A stretch of 17,413 nucleotides of DNA from DATAEK01 sp036258055 (GTDB lineage: Bacteria; Acidobacteriota; Vicinamibacteria; Vicinamibacterales; 2-12-FULL-66-21), in assembly GCA_036258055.1 (NCBI GenBank), contig DATAEK010000054.1, positions 1 through 17,413 on the forward strand. The letters run 5' to 3'. A program made the translations under genes and the position numbers. This document shows positions 7,689 through 14,645 of the stretch, one piece after another; position 1 is the first letter of the stretch, and every line of letters begins with the position of its first letter. Under the pieces are notes generated by a model. That model had not been told where the DNA came from. It did not search any database and was given only the letters and a program-made list of their open reading frames with translations.

Positions 7689-7752
7689 CTTCGAGCTAAG
7701 CGCAGAAAGTGCTCGCGCGAGCGGCCGCAAATCGCAGCCAGGTTTTGCCAGT

Positions 7753-8460
7753 CTATTGAGAGCTTGTGGCGCGGCCTGGAAGCTCGGTCGTTTCCGGCCG
7801 TGCGCCGCCTGCAATCCGTCCTCGCCGTGACTTCAGGTTGTACGTCCGCTCCAACAGATCGACGGCAGCCTGCGCATCATCGAGGGGCGTGTGCGCAATT
7901 CGCGGGGGCAGCAGCATCAGGAGCACCTGTTCCGATGGATCGGGGGCCACCAGGATCGTGGCGTCGAATGGCGCGCGTTCGCGCGGCCGGATGTGCGCTT
8001 CGCAGCGTTGCACATCGCCATTGGTGCGTGTGTGGCTGAGAAGCTCCATGAAGGACAGGCGGTCGCCACCGAGAAACAGCACGAAGGATCGGCCGGCGAT
8101 GTGACGGGCTGTCACGTTGAGGAGTTGCGAGGCGGCGGGATTGATGTCGATGACCGCGGCCGAGGTATCCGTCACGATGCATGGCGTCGGGGACAGCCGG
8201 AACACCGCGGCCGCGAGCCGCTGAGCGGCTGTCGCGGTTTCTTTAGCCTGCATCTGCTCGGCGATGGATTGAGACAGGTCCTCGAAGGCCAGCTGGAGCT
8301 CTCGAGCGAGTTTCCGCATGTCGCCGACAATGCGATTCAGCACCGGTGAAGAGACGATCTGCGGGTCGAGGCGGTCCTGCCGCAACTTCTCCTCGAGGCC
8401 GCTGGCGCGTTGAATTGCCGCCGAAATCCGATTTCGCACGTCACTGGGCGCCGAGCTCAT
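7753..8460 (-). CDS. PAS-domain sensory protein
   Basis: A 235-residue cytoplasmic protein with no membrane segment. Residues 5-85 are charged helices, probably a coiled coil (SAAIQRASGLEEKLRQ to LQLAFEDLSQSIAEQMQAKE). Residues 85-185 form a PAS domain (LSPTPCIVTDTSAAVIDINPAASQLLNVTARHIAGRSFVLFL, later ILVAPDPSEQVLLMLLP). The basic C-terminal tail has no recognisable output domain, so it probably signals through a partner. The ATG at 8460 is chosen because AGGAGG lies 4 nt upstream and a promoter-like TGCTAGACT at 8520-8528 lies between it and the longer in-frame start at 8553. The adjacent histidine kinase fragment hints at a former two-component partner, but that link is speculative. Confidence 0.82.
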   Translation of the reverse strand: MSSAPSDVRNRISAAIQRASGLEEKLRQDRLDPQIVSSPVLNRIVGDMRKLARELQLAFEDLSQSIAEQMQAKETATAAQRLAAAVFRLSPTPCIVTDTSAAVIDINPAASQLLNVTARHIAGRSFVLFLGGDRLSFMELLSHTRTNGDVQRCEAHIRPRERAPFDATILVAPDPSEQVLLMLLPPRIAHTPLDDAQAAVDLLERTYNLKSRRGRIAGGARPETTELPGRATSSQ

Positions 8461-8464
8461 TCTG

Positions 8465-8470
8465 CCTCCT
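8465..8470 (-). promoter_or_regulatory. Ribosome binding site of the PAS gene
   Basis: AGGAGG on the minus strand lies 4 nt before ATG 8460 and decides this start over the upstream ATG at 8553. Confidence 0.7.
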
Positions 8471-8519
8471 CGTAACAGGACCGATGCCGGCTCCTCTCTT
8501 GTCTTGCGGGGGAAGAGTG

Positions 8520-8528
8520 AGTCTAGCA
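8520..8528 (-). promoter_or_regulatory. Extended -10 promoter element of the PAS gene
   Basis: TGCTAGACT on the minus strand matches a TGn-extended -10 and lies 59 bp upstream of the PAS start. No clear -35 is seen. It is flanked by the inverted repeat CCGATGCC (8481-8488) and GGCATCGG (8549-8556), which could be an operator. Confidence 0.4.
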
Positions 8529-8654
8529 TAGAGGCACGGGCTCCGGCAGGCATCGGGAGGTCGCCTACGGCCTAGAGGTTTTCCCTGGGACGCCCGGGCG
8601 GATGATCGGCTTGCAGCAGCGGCGGCCTCACGATGAACCTGAACGCTTTCGAGG

Positions 8655-8870
8655 TTGGCGTGCTATGGCCGGGGTTTCGATCGTTCCAGAGCCACCGCCA
8701 ACAGCGAGACGGCAATCGGCTTGATTGGTATGCACGAGCGGGCCTCGCTGGTGGGAGGCACCCTCGAGATCGAGACGGAAGTGGGGTGGGGCACCACGGT
8801 ATTCGTGCGGATTCCGTTGGCGTTCGGCGACGGCGAGCCCTGGGCCGCCGGTCGCACGTCGACTCACTAG
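8655..8870 (+). pseudogene. Fragment of a sensor histidine kinase ATPase domain
   Basis: The plus-strand frame ending at TAG 8868-8870 encodes the end of an HATPase_c domain of the NarL/DesK-partner type: YGRGFD (degenerate G1 box, normally DDGxGFD), AIGLIGMHERASLVGGTLEIE and GWGTTVFVRIPL (G2 box and C-terminal strand). The dimerisation/phosphoacceptor region, N box and sensor domains are missing. An in-frame stop lies at 8640 and there is no credible start, so this is a decayed remnant. It sits between the PAS gene and the oxidoreductase gene, both on the minus strand. The 8529-8654 and 8871-8919 stretches around it hold nothing I recognise. Confidence 0.7.
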
Positions 8871-8919
8871 CGGGCCGGCGCAACATCTCGGCGTGCGACG
8901 GGCGAGCTGCAGCCGCGCG

Positions 8920-10020
8920 TCACTCGCTCGCGCTCTGAACCTTGACCAGCCTGGGCTTTCGCACTCCTGGCCGCGTGATCCGCTGCCTGGCCGAGGGACG
9001 CTTGGTTTTGGTAAACGGCGTAATCGGGACCGCCTTGCCGGTCTCCGCCGATTCGTACAGAGCCTGAACAATCCGGACATCCTGCAGCCCTTCTTCGCCC
9101 GACGGTTCGGGATCGCGGCCGGTCAGGATGCAGTCGGAGAAGTAGAGCAGCTCCGGTGCGAACTGATCGCGTTTCCTGATCCGCTTCCGCGTCGTCCTGC
9201 CGTTCGTCGTCAGCTGGTAGCCCAGCCCTTCTGCGTATTCGTACGCCGGGTCCAGCGTCAGCTGGCCTTTCGTGCCGACGATCTGGTAGGAGGCGACATC
9301 AGCGGCGTTGAAGCTCGTGACGAACGCCGCGATCCGTTCCCCTTCGAATCGCAGCAGCGCGCCGGTCGACTCGTCGATCTCCGCGAGCTTCGCGACCCCG
9401 CTGTTCACGGAGATGGCCATGACTTCTTTCGGCTCGGCCCGGAACAGGTAGCGCGCGGCGTTGATGCAGTACACGCCGATGTCGTAGAGCGTGCCGCCGC
9501 CGGTCTCCTTTCGCGTCCGGATATCGTTCGGGCGGACGCTCATAGCGAAGGACGAGTTGAAGAACTTCGGCTCTCCGATACGGCCGTTCCTGACCAGTTC
9601 GATCGCTTCCAGATTGATCTGCTCGAAGTGCAGACGATACGCGATCATCAGTTTGACCTTGGCATCACGGCAGGCGTCGATCATTCGCCGGCATTCGTCC
9701 TCGGTGACCGCCATCGGTTTTTCACAGAGGACGTGCACGCCGGCCTGCGCGGCCCGGATCGTGTACTCGGCGTGCAACGAGTTCGGGAGCGCGATGTAAA
9801 CGGCGTCGACTTCCTGAAGACATGCCTCGTAATCGTCGTATGAGTAGATGGTGTCCACGCGGTACTTGCGGGCCACCAGCTTCGCCTTTTTCGGATCGTC
9901 GCTGACGAGCGCCGTCACCCGTGAGTTGCGCCTGGCGTGCGCGAAGGCTGGGAGCACTGCCGCCTGGGCGATATGGCCCAGGCCGACGACCGCATATCGA
10001 ATGGACGTTCCAGTTGGCAT
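8920..10020 (-). CDS. Gfo/Idh/MocA-family NAD(P)-dependent oxidoreductase
   Basis: A 366-residue cytoplasmic protein. Residues 8-125 form a Rossmann fold with the nucleotide-binding loop VVGLGHIAQ (12-19) and the conserved EKP at 100-102, which provides the lysine at the catalytic site. The C-terminal domain (about 130-330) has GGGTLYDIGVYCINAARYLF (174-193), typical of glucose-fructose oxidoreductase and xylose dehydrogenase relatives. The substrate is probably a sugar or cyclitol and cannot be fixed from sequence. The last 30 residues are basic. ATG 10020 overlaps the stop of the upstream DUF6496-type gene as TAATG, so translation is probably coupled. A longer frame upstream to 10314 is only the antiphase reading of that small gene. 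Confidence 0.92.
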   Translation of the reverse strand: MPTGTSIRYAVVGLGHIAQAAVLPAFAHARRNSRVTALVSDDPKKAKLVARKYRVDTIYSYDDYEACLQEVDAVYIALPNSLHAEYTIRAAQAGVHVLCEKPMAVTEDECRRMIDACRDAKVKLMIAYRLHFEQINLEAIELVRNGRIGEPKFFNSSFAMSVRPNDIRTRKETGGGTLYDIGVYCINAARYLFRAEPKEVMAISVNSGVAKLAEIDESTGALLRFEGERIAAFVTSFNAADVASYQIVGTKGQLTLDPAYEYAEGLGYQLTTNGRTTRKRIRKRDQFAPELLYFSDCILTGRDPEPSGEEGLQDVRIVQALYESAETGKAVPITPFTKTKRPSARQRITRPGVRKPRLVKVQSASE

Positions 10021-10250
10021 TACCGCTTCTTGCCGCCGCGGCTCGACGTCCTTCTCGAGCGCTTCCGCGATCCGCTCGATGACTTCCGTGGAACCTTGGC
10101 TCCCTTCTTGCGGGCCTCGCTGAGCCCAATCGCGATTGCCTGCTTGCGGCTCTTGACCTTGCCGCCGGATCCGCTCTTCAGCGTGCCTTTCTTCCGTCGC
10201 CGCATCGCCGACTCGACCCGTTTCGACGCGGCCTTTCCGTACTTGGCCAT
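10020..10250 (-). CDS. Small basic DUF6496-family protein
   Basis: A 76-residue, very Lys/Arg-rich protein. The conserved core MAKYGKAASKRVESAMRRRK, KGTLKSG and VKSRKQAIAIGLSEARKKG matches the family known as DUF6496. The tail (residues 56-76) is almost all Ser/Arg/Lys. The charge suggests binding to DNA or RNA, but the function of the family is not established. AGGAGGG at 10257-10263 (minus strand) lies 6 nt before the ATG. The stop overlaps the oxidoreductase start by one base. Proteins of this kind are often found near YciE/ferritin-like stress genes, and one diverges from it here. Confidence 0.85.
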   Translation of the reverse strand: MAKYGKAASKRVESAMRRRKKGTLKSGSGGKVKSRKQAIAIGLSEARKKGAKVPRKSSSGSRKRSRRTSSRGGKKR

Positions 10251-10499
10251 GAGCTACCCTCCTAGCGCTGGTCTTGCAAACGACGTGCGCGAGCCTGAAG
10301 CGACTGATGAGCACGGTGACCTCATGCGGTCAAGTCGCCAGGTTCGAACCAGGGGGAACCGATCGCGGGCGGCCTTCTTGCAACGCTGCGTCAAGACCGC
10401 TGGGCGAGAGTCGAAATGCCATAAACGTGAAGCGGAAGACACCGACCTCACCCTGCGGTGAGACAGGCAATACACACAAGCACGAGGAGTACAACGATC

Positions 10500-11060
10500 A
10501 TGGCCAACGCCGGAACCTTGCACGATGCCTTCCTGGACGAACTGCGCGACGCCTACGATGCGGAGAAACAAATCACCAAGGCCCTCCCGAAAATGGTGAA
10601 GGCCGCCACCTCGTCAGATCTGCAAAAGGCGTTCGAGAACCATCTCGAAGAGACCCGTGGCCACGTCGAGCGCCTCGAGCAGGTGTTCGAGAGCCTTGAC
10701 GAGAAAGCCCGCGGCAAGCACTGCGACGGCATCGCCGGAATCCTCGAAGAGGGTAAGTCGGTGATGGAAGAAGAGTTCGAGGACACGACGATGGATGCGT
10801 GCCTGATCGCGGCGGCGCAGCGCGTCGAGCACTACGAGATGGCGGCCTACGGGAGCCTGGTCGCGTGGGCGCAGGCCATGGGCCACACGAAAGCGGCGGG
10901 CCTGCTACAGCAGACCCTCAAGGAAGAGAAGACCGCCGACGAGAAGCTGACCTCGATTGCCGAAGGCGGGATCAATCGTCAGGCCGCCAGCATCGCGCAT
11001 CCCGGGCGCGGCGGCAACGGCGACAAGGTCGGCGCCTCGACGGTTGCCCGTCGTCGCTGA
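10500..11060 (+). CDS. YciE/DUF892 ferritin-like stress protein
   Basis: A 186-residue all-helical protein of the YciE/YciF (DUF892) family. Its four helices carry ferritin-like metal-site residues: E22 in DAEKQI, E51 and H55 in EETRGHVERLE, E110, H111 and E113 in RVEHYEMAAYGSL, and E142/E143 in LKEEKTADEKL. Family members form dimers with di-iron-type sites and are induced by osmotic or other stress, but their reaction is unproven. ATG 10500 is chosen because GAGGAG lies at 10484-10489 and the domain starts at once (TLHDAFLDELRDAYDAEKQI). The extra 14 codons from 10458 look random. The 249-bp upstream gap holds the 10-bp palindrome GGTTCGAACC at 10341-10350 and no clear promoter. A strong hairpin follows the gene. 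Confidence 0.92.
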   Translation: MANAGTLHDAFLDELRDAYDAEKQITKALPKMVKAATSSDLQKAFENHLEETRGHVERLEQVFESLDEKARGKHCDGIAGILEEGKSVMEEEFEDTTMDACLIAAAQRVEHYEMAAYGSLVAWAQAMGHTKAAGLLQQTLKEEKTADEKLTSIAEGGINRQAASIAHPGRGGNGDKVGASTVARRR

Positions 11061-11096
11061 CATCTCCTGAGTGCGTGGGCCAGGGAGCTCGGCGGT

Positions 11097-11127
11097 TGGA
11101 CTGCGCTCGGGTAACGAGCGCAGTCCA
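11097..11127 (+). terminator. Perfect 13-bp hairpin after the YciE gene
   Basis: TGGACTGCGCTCG (11097-11109) pairs perfectly with CGAGCGCAGTCCA (11115-11127) around the loop GGTAA. It begins 36 bp after the stop codon, where a terminator is expected. The following bases are not T-rich, so it may act with Rho or as an mRNA-stabilising 3' end. The stretch 11128-11309 beyond it shows no gene. Confidence 0.6.
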
Positions 11128-11309
11128 CTCCGTCGGGACAGTCGTTTCCGCGACCACTACCGTCTCTGCGAGCACCACAAGTTATCGGGGTTCCCCCGAC
11201 CCTTCCGCCACCAGTCGTCCCGCTTAGCCGCTCAGTCTCATCCCTGATAGAGTCGCCTGGCGCGGCTCAGGCATTCGAAGGGCCGTCATAGAACGGCTCA
11301 TCGTCCAGC

Positions 11310-11942
11310 GTCATAACCTTTTCACGACAGATCCTCGTCGGCCTGGCGGCCGGTGTCCTCGTCAGCCTGGCCAGCCTGGATCTCGCCACGGCGAAGCAGC
11401 TCGGGCTCCGCGCCGGCGCAGCGGTGCTGGGCTTGTGGGCGATCGCGATCGCGTACTGCTTTCTCTTTCCGCTCGTCTTCCCGCCATCCGAGACAGCGTC
11501 GTTCTTGAGCACGTCGCTCATCGAGCCGCCGGCGCCATTCGACTTCCTGGGTCTGTACATCCCGTCGAATCCGTTTCACTCGCTCGCCACCAACATCGTG
11601 CCGGCGGTCGTGCTGTTCTCGGTCATCCTCGGGGTCGGGCTGATCGGGATCGACCGGAAGCAGGTGCTGCCCGACGTCCTGGGGATCGTGAGCGCGATTA
11701 TCGCGCGGCCACGCGCTTCGTCGTGCGGCTCACGCCGGACGCCATCTTCGCGCTGTCGGCGGCCAATGCCGCTGGCCCGCCACGACCAGGCGTGGGCGAC
11801 GTTCGTCAACGCCTGGATTGAAATGAAGCGCCGCGACGGGACATTGGATACGCTATACCATCACTGGATTCTGGGAGAGGCGGCCACCAGCACGACGCCT
11901 CGCTGGTCGGTCATTCGCAATGTGCTTCACTGGGTGGATTGA
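11310..11942 (+). pseudogene. Decayed dicarboxylate:cation symporter/solute-binding fusion gene
   Basis: The remnant has three recognisable pieces. 11319-11707 reads as membrane segments of a DAACS-type (GltP/DctA) symporter: TFSRQILVGLAAGVLV, then LDLATAKQLGLRAGAAVLG and LFPLVFPPSETASF to NIVPAVVLFSVILGVGLIGI. At about 11707 one base is missing and the family sequence continues in another frame (ATRFVVRLTPDAIFALSAANAAG) to about 11776. The original frame then resumes with the end of a bacterial type 3 solute-binding domain (PLARHDQAWATFVNAWIEMK to VIRNVLHWVD) and stops at 11942. The first junction (near 11365) and the second (near 11770) look like internal deletions. No start codon or ribosome binding site remains. 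The intact ancestor was probably a symporter fused to a binding domain, cotranscribed with the carrier that starts 3 bp downstream. Confidence 0.75.
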
Positions 11943-11945
11943 CAC

Positions 11946-13286
11946 ATGACCTCCTCACGAGAAACCGGGTCCCCCCTCGATCGTCTGCTGCACGTTTTCA
12001 CCGACGTCAAGCCCGGTGAGGGCACCACAGCGCTGCTCCTGTCGCTCAATATCTTCCTGATTCTGATGGCGTACTACGTGCTGAAGCCGGTGCGCGAGGC
12101 GCTCATCCTCGGCGGCGGGTCGGCGGAGCTCAAGACCTACATGTCGGCAGCACAAGTGCTGGTCCTGGCGGTGGTGGTGCCGTTTTACGGCCGTCTCGTG
12201 GACCGCATGGACCGGCGCCGTTTGATCAATTACGTCACGGCGTTCTTCGTCATCTGCCTGATCGTGTTCTACGTGCTGGGCAAGGCGAGGGTGCCGCTCG
12301 GCATGGTGTTCTTTCTGTGGATCGGCATCTTCAACCTGATGATCGTCGCGCAGTTCTGGTCCTACGCCAACGACATCTACACCAAGGACCAGGGCGAGCG
12401 GCTGTTTGCCATCGTCGGGTTCGGGGCCTCGCTGGGTGCGGTGTTCGGATCGCGCTTCGCCAACAGGTTCATCGAGCGGATGGGGGTCTACGAGCTGATG
12501 CTCGTCGGCGCCGGCCTGCTCGTCATCGAAGTGCTGCTCACCAACTACATCGACCGGCGCGAAGCAGGGAGTGACCGACGTGCGGCCAAGCCGGCCGCCG
12601 CCAAGGAGGCCGCTCCTCAGGTTAACCCGTTCCAGATGGTCTTCAAGACGCACTATCTGCTGCTGATGGCGTTCATGCTCCTCTTTCTGAACACTGTCAA
12701 CACGACCGGCGAGTACATTCTGGGCAGCATCGTCAAGGAGGCCGCCGTCGCACACGTCGGCTCGAGCGATCCGCAAGCCGTCGAGACCGCGATCGGGTCG
12801 TTTTACGCGACGTACTTCTCGTATGTGAACATCCTGGGTCTCTTTCTGCAGTTGTTCGTGGTCTCTCGCGTGGTGAAGTACCTGGGCGTGCCGGTGGGTG
12901 TGATGATCCTTCCGGTCATTTCGCTGACGGCGTACAGCATCATCTCGTTTTTCCCCTTGCTGCGGGCCGTGCTCGCGGCGAAGGTCGCGGAGAACTCCAC
13001 GGATTACTCCATCAACAACACGATCCGCAACATGCTGTTCTTACCTTGCACGCGCGAGCAGAAGTACAGCGCCAAACAGGCGATCGACTCGTTCTTCGTG
13101 CGGATGGGCGACGTCCTGTCGGCGGGGATCGTGTTCGTCGGCACGTCGTTCCTGAGCCTGAGCCCGCGCGGCTTCGCGCTCATCAACGCCACGCTCGTCG
13201 TTCTATGGCTAGTGCTGGCGTACCGCATCGGGCGCCAGTACAGGGCACTGACCGTTTCGGGTCAGCCGCCGGTCACCACCGCCTGA
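11946..13286 (+). CDS. NTT-family (ATP/ADP translocase-like) nucleotide transporter homolog
   Basis: A 446-residue inner-membrane protein with about 11-12 hydrophobic segments and a charged central loop (about 205-225, RREAGSDRRAAKPAAAKEAA). The first segment carries YYVLKPVREALIL, resembling the conserved basic/acidic motif of the Npt/Tlc family. FFLWIGIFNLMIVAQFWSYANDIY and ENSTDYSINNTIRNMLFLPCTREQKYSAKQAIDSFF are also typical of the bacterial branch of that family. Pathogen and plastid members exchange ATP for ADP. The substrate of free-living homologs is not established, so nucleotide transport is inference. ATG 11946 follows the remnant's stop by 3 bp and has only a weak GGGTGG upstream. 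It may once have been second in an operon. Confidence 0.85.
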   Translation: MTSSRETGSPLDRLLHVFTDVKPGEGTTALLLSLNIFLILMAYYVLKPVREALILGGGSAELKTYMSAAQVLVLAVVVPFYGRLVDRMDRRRLINYVTAFFVICLIVFYVLGKARVPLGMVFFLWIGIFNLMIVAQFWSYANDIYTKDQGERLFAIVGFGASLGAVFGSRFANRFIERMGVYELMLVGAGLLVIEVLLTNYIDRREAGSDRRAAKPAAAKEAAPQVNPFQMVFKTHYLLLMAFMLLFLNTVNTTGEYILGSIVKEAAVAHVGSSDPQAVETAIGSFYATYFSYVNILGLFLQLFVVSRVVKYLGVPVGVMILPVISLTAYSIISFFPLLRAVLAAKVAENSTDYSINNTIRNMLFLPCTREQKYSAKQAIDSFFVRMGDVLSAGIVFVGTSFLSLSPRGFALINATLVVLWLVLAYRIGRQYRALTVSGQPPVTTA

Positions 13287-13290
13287 CCTC

Positions 13291-13495
13291 AGGTTCGCGG
13301 GTTCTCGGTTCCCTAGTTCTCGGTTCAGGTTCTCGGTTCGGGGAACGTCTCCTTGAACCTTGAACCTTGGAACTCTGGGGCCTTGGCACTTTGGAACCAG
13401 GGAACCTTGGAATCCGGGAACGCCGAACTGAGAACCCGAGAACTTGGGAACCGAGAACCGAACCGAGAACCTGAGAACCGAGAACCCTCGAACCT
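13291..13495. repeat. Degenerate GGTTCTCGGTTC repeat block with inverted ends
   Basis: The 205-bp block lies between the stops of two convergent genes. The left part carries tandem GGTTCTCGGTTC-like units on the plus strand. The right part carries the complementary GAACCGAGAACC-like units. The outermost 21 bp (13291-13311 and 13475-13495) match as an inverted repeat at 20 of 21 positions. The centre is built of AACCTTG/TTGGAAC variants at roughly 7-bp steps. It can fold into a long hairpin and would read as similar RNA from either gene. No coding frame or T-run is seen. Confidence 0.85.
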
Positions 13496-13502
13496 GGTTC
13501 CG

Positions 13503-14390
13503 TCAGCGTAAGTTCTTGTTGAAGAAATCGACCGTCCGCTGCCAGGCCAGCTTGGCGGCAGCGGCGTCGTAACGCGGCGTCGTGTCGTTGTTGAACCCGT
13601 GCTGCGTGCCCGGGTACTTGAACATCTCGTACTTCACGTTGGCGGCTTTGAGCGCCGTCTCGTACGCGGGCCAGCCGGCGTTGATGCGATCGTCGGTCTC
13701 CGCGTAGTGAATCAGGAGCGGCGCCTTGATCTTCGCCGCGTCCTCGGCGCTCGGCTGGTTACCGTAGAAGGGCACCGCACCGCCGAGATCGGGCAGGCGA
13801 GTCGCGAGCATGTTGGCAATGCCTCCGCCGTAACAGAAGCCGACCACGCCGATCTTGCCCGTGCAGTCGGGCCGCCCCTTCAGATACGCGGCCGCGGCGA
13901 CGAAGTCTTCACGCGTTTTGGCCTGATCCAGCTTCGGGAACACCTCGCGGGCCTTGTCCTCGTCGCCGGGGTAGCCGCCGAGCGGCGTCAGCGCGTCGGG
14001 CGCAAACGCCACGAAGTTGTCGAGCGCGAGCCGCCGCGCGACGTCTTCGATGTGAGGATTGAGACCGCGGTTCTCGTGGACGACGAGGACGCCCGGGAGC
14101 TTGCCTGTGGCGCTGACCGGTTTCGCCAGGTATCCGCGCATCTTGCCCGAGCCCTGCGGCGACGCGTACTCAGCGTATTCCGTCTTCAGCCGCTTGTCGT
14201 CCTTCGGCACCTGCTGCGCTTCGGCGAAGCGCGGGTTCAGCATGTCGAGCAGCATTGGCGCCGTCAGGCCGCCGACCGCGAACTTGCTCGCGCGGTCGAG
14301 AAACCCGCGGCGATCGATCCCGCCGTGCACGTACTGGTCGAACAGGTTCAGCAGTTCCTGATCGAAATCGCTGGCCTTCTTGCGCTCCAT
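13503..14390 (-). CDS. Tat-exported dienelactone hydrolase family protein
   Basis: A 295-residue alpha/beta hydrolase. Residues 27-50 resemble a twin-arginine signal (DRRGFLDRASKFAVGGLTAP), with a 26-residue helical leader before it. The dienelactone hydrolase fold follows from about residue 70, with the catalytic residues in order: E106 (HENRG), C186 (GFCYGGG), D233 (ETDDRIN) and H264 (TQHGF). The Cys nucleophile is specific to this subfamily, which opens dienelactones or related lactones in aromatic degradation. The physiological ester here is unknown. TGGAGGG at 14397-14403 precedes the ATG, and a promoter with TTGTTC and TATCCT spaced by 17 bp lies at 14444-14472. The gene stands alone and is convergent with the nucleotide carrier across the repeat block. 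Confidence 0.92.
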   Translation of the reverse strand: MERKKASDFDQELLNLFDQYVHGGIDRRGFLDRASKFAVGGLTAPMLLDMLNPRFAEAQQVPKDDKRLKTEYAEYASPQGSGKMRGYLAKPVSATGKLPGVLVVHENRGLNPHIEDVARRLALDNFVAFAPDALTPLGGYPGDEDKAREVFPKLDQAKTREDFVAAAAYLKGRPDCTGKIGVVGFCYGGGIANMLATRLPDLGGAVPFYGNQPSAEDAAKIKAPLLIHYAETDDRINAGWPAYETALKAANVKYEMFKYPGTQHGFNNDTTPRYDAAAAKLAWQRTVDFFNKNLR

Positions 14391-14443
14391 GTCCTGCCCT
14401 CCACCGCCCGCCGTAGTCTCCGCGGGCGCGCCTTCTGGCAGAC

Positions 14444-14472
14444 AGGATACTTGCGCTCGTTCGCGCGAACAA
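14444..14472 (-). promoter_or_regulatory. Sigma-70-like promoter of the dienelactone hydrolase gene, with palindrome
   Basis: On the minus strand TTGTTC (14467-14472) and TATCCT (14444-14449) are separated by 17 bp. The perfect 12-bp palindrome GTTCGCGCGAAC (14459-14470) overlaps the -35 and spacer, where a repressor would block RNA polymerase. The start codon lies 53 bp downstream. Confidence 0.5.
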
Positions 14473-14569
14473 CGAGTCCCGGGTGCCCGCTGAGCCGCTG
14501 GCTACGGCCGCGCTGGAAACCGGGCCACCGGCGTTCGCCGGGACCAGTCCGCCATCCGCCGCCGTCGCC

Positions 14570-14598
14570 TTGATCCCGCCCGAAGCGGACGCTAGACT
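14570..14598 (+). promoter_or_regulatory. Sigma-70-like promoter of the VWA-PspA operon
   Basis: TTGATC (14570-14575) and TAGACT (14593-14598) are separated by 17 bp. Transcription would begin near 14605. This favours the ATG at 14646 as the start of the first gene over the in-frame GTG at 14601. The remaining 14403-14645 sequence shows no gene. Confidence 0.55.
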
Positions 14599-14645
14599 GC
14601 GTGTGCCAGCCTGTGGAGGCCGACCTCGCGGGCGGGCACGCATCC

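Noticed and set aside
4698..8039. Two long plus-strand open frames (580 and 513 codons) opposite the M14 peptidase
   Set aside because: They are antisense frames kept open by high GC content. They carry no recognisable domain, while the minus strand encodes a convincing peptidase with a signal peptide and active-site motifs.
10021..10314. N-terminal extension of the oxidoreductase from ATG 10314
   Set aside because: The extension is the out-of-phase reading of the DUF6496-type gene, which has its own ribosome binding site and family match.
10341..10350. GGTTCGAACC resembling a tRNA T-arm
   Set aside because: The flanks cannot be folded into an acceptor stem or anticodon arm, and no CCA end is positioned correctly. 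It is listed only as a palindrome.
10355..10380. GGAAC in the YciE upstream region as an ECF/EcfG-type -35
   Set aside because: No matching GTT-type -10 lies 16-17 bp downstream.
11955..12776. A 273-codon minus-strand frame opposite the nucleotide carrier
   Set aside because: It is antisense to a clear multi-pass membrane protein and has the composition expected from complementing hydrophobic codons.
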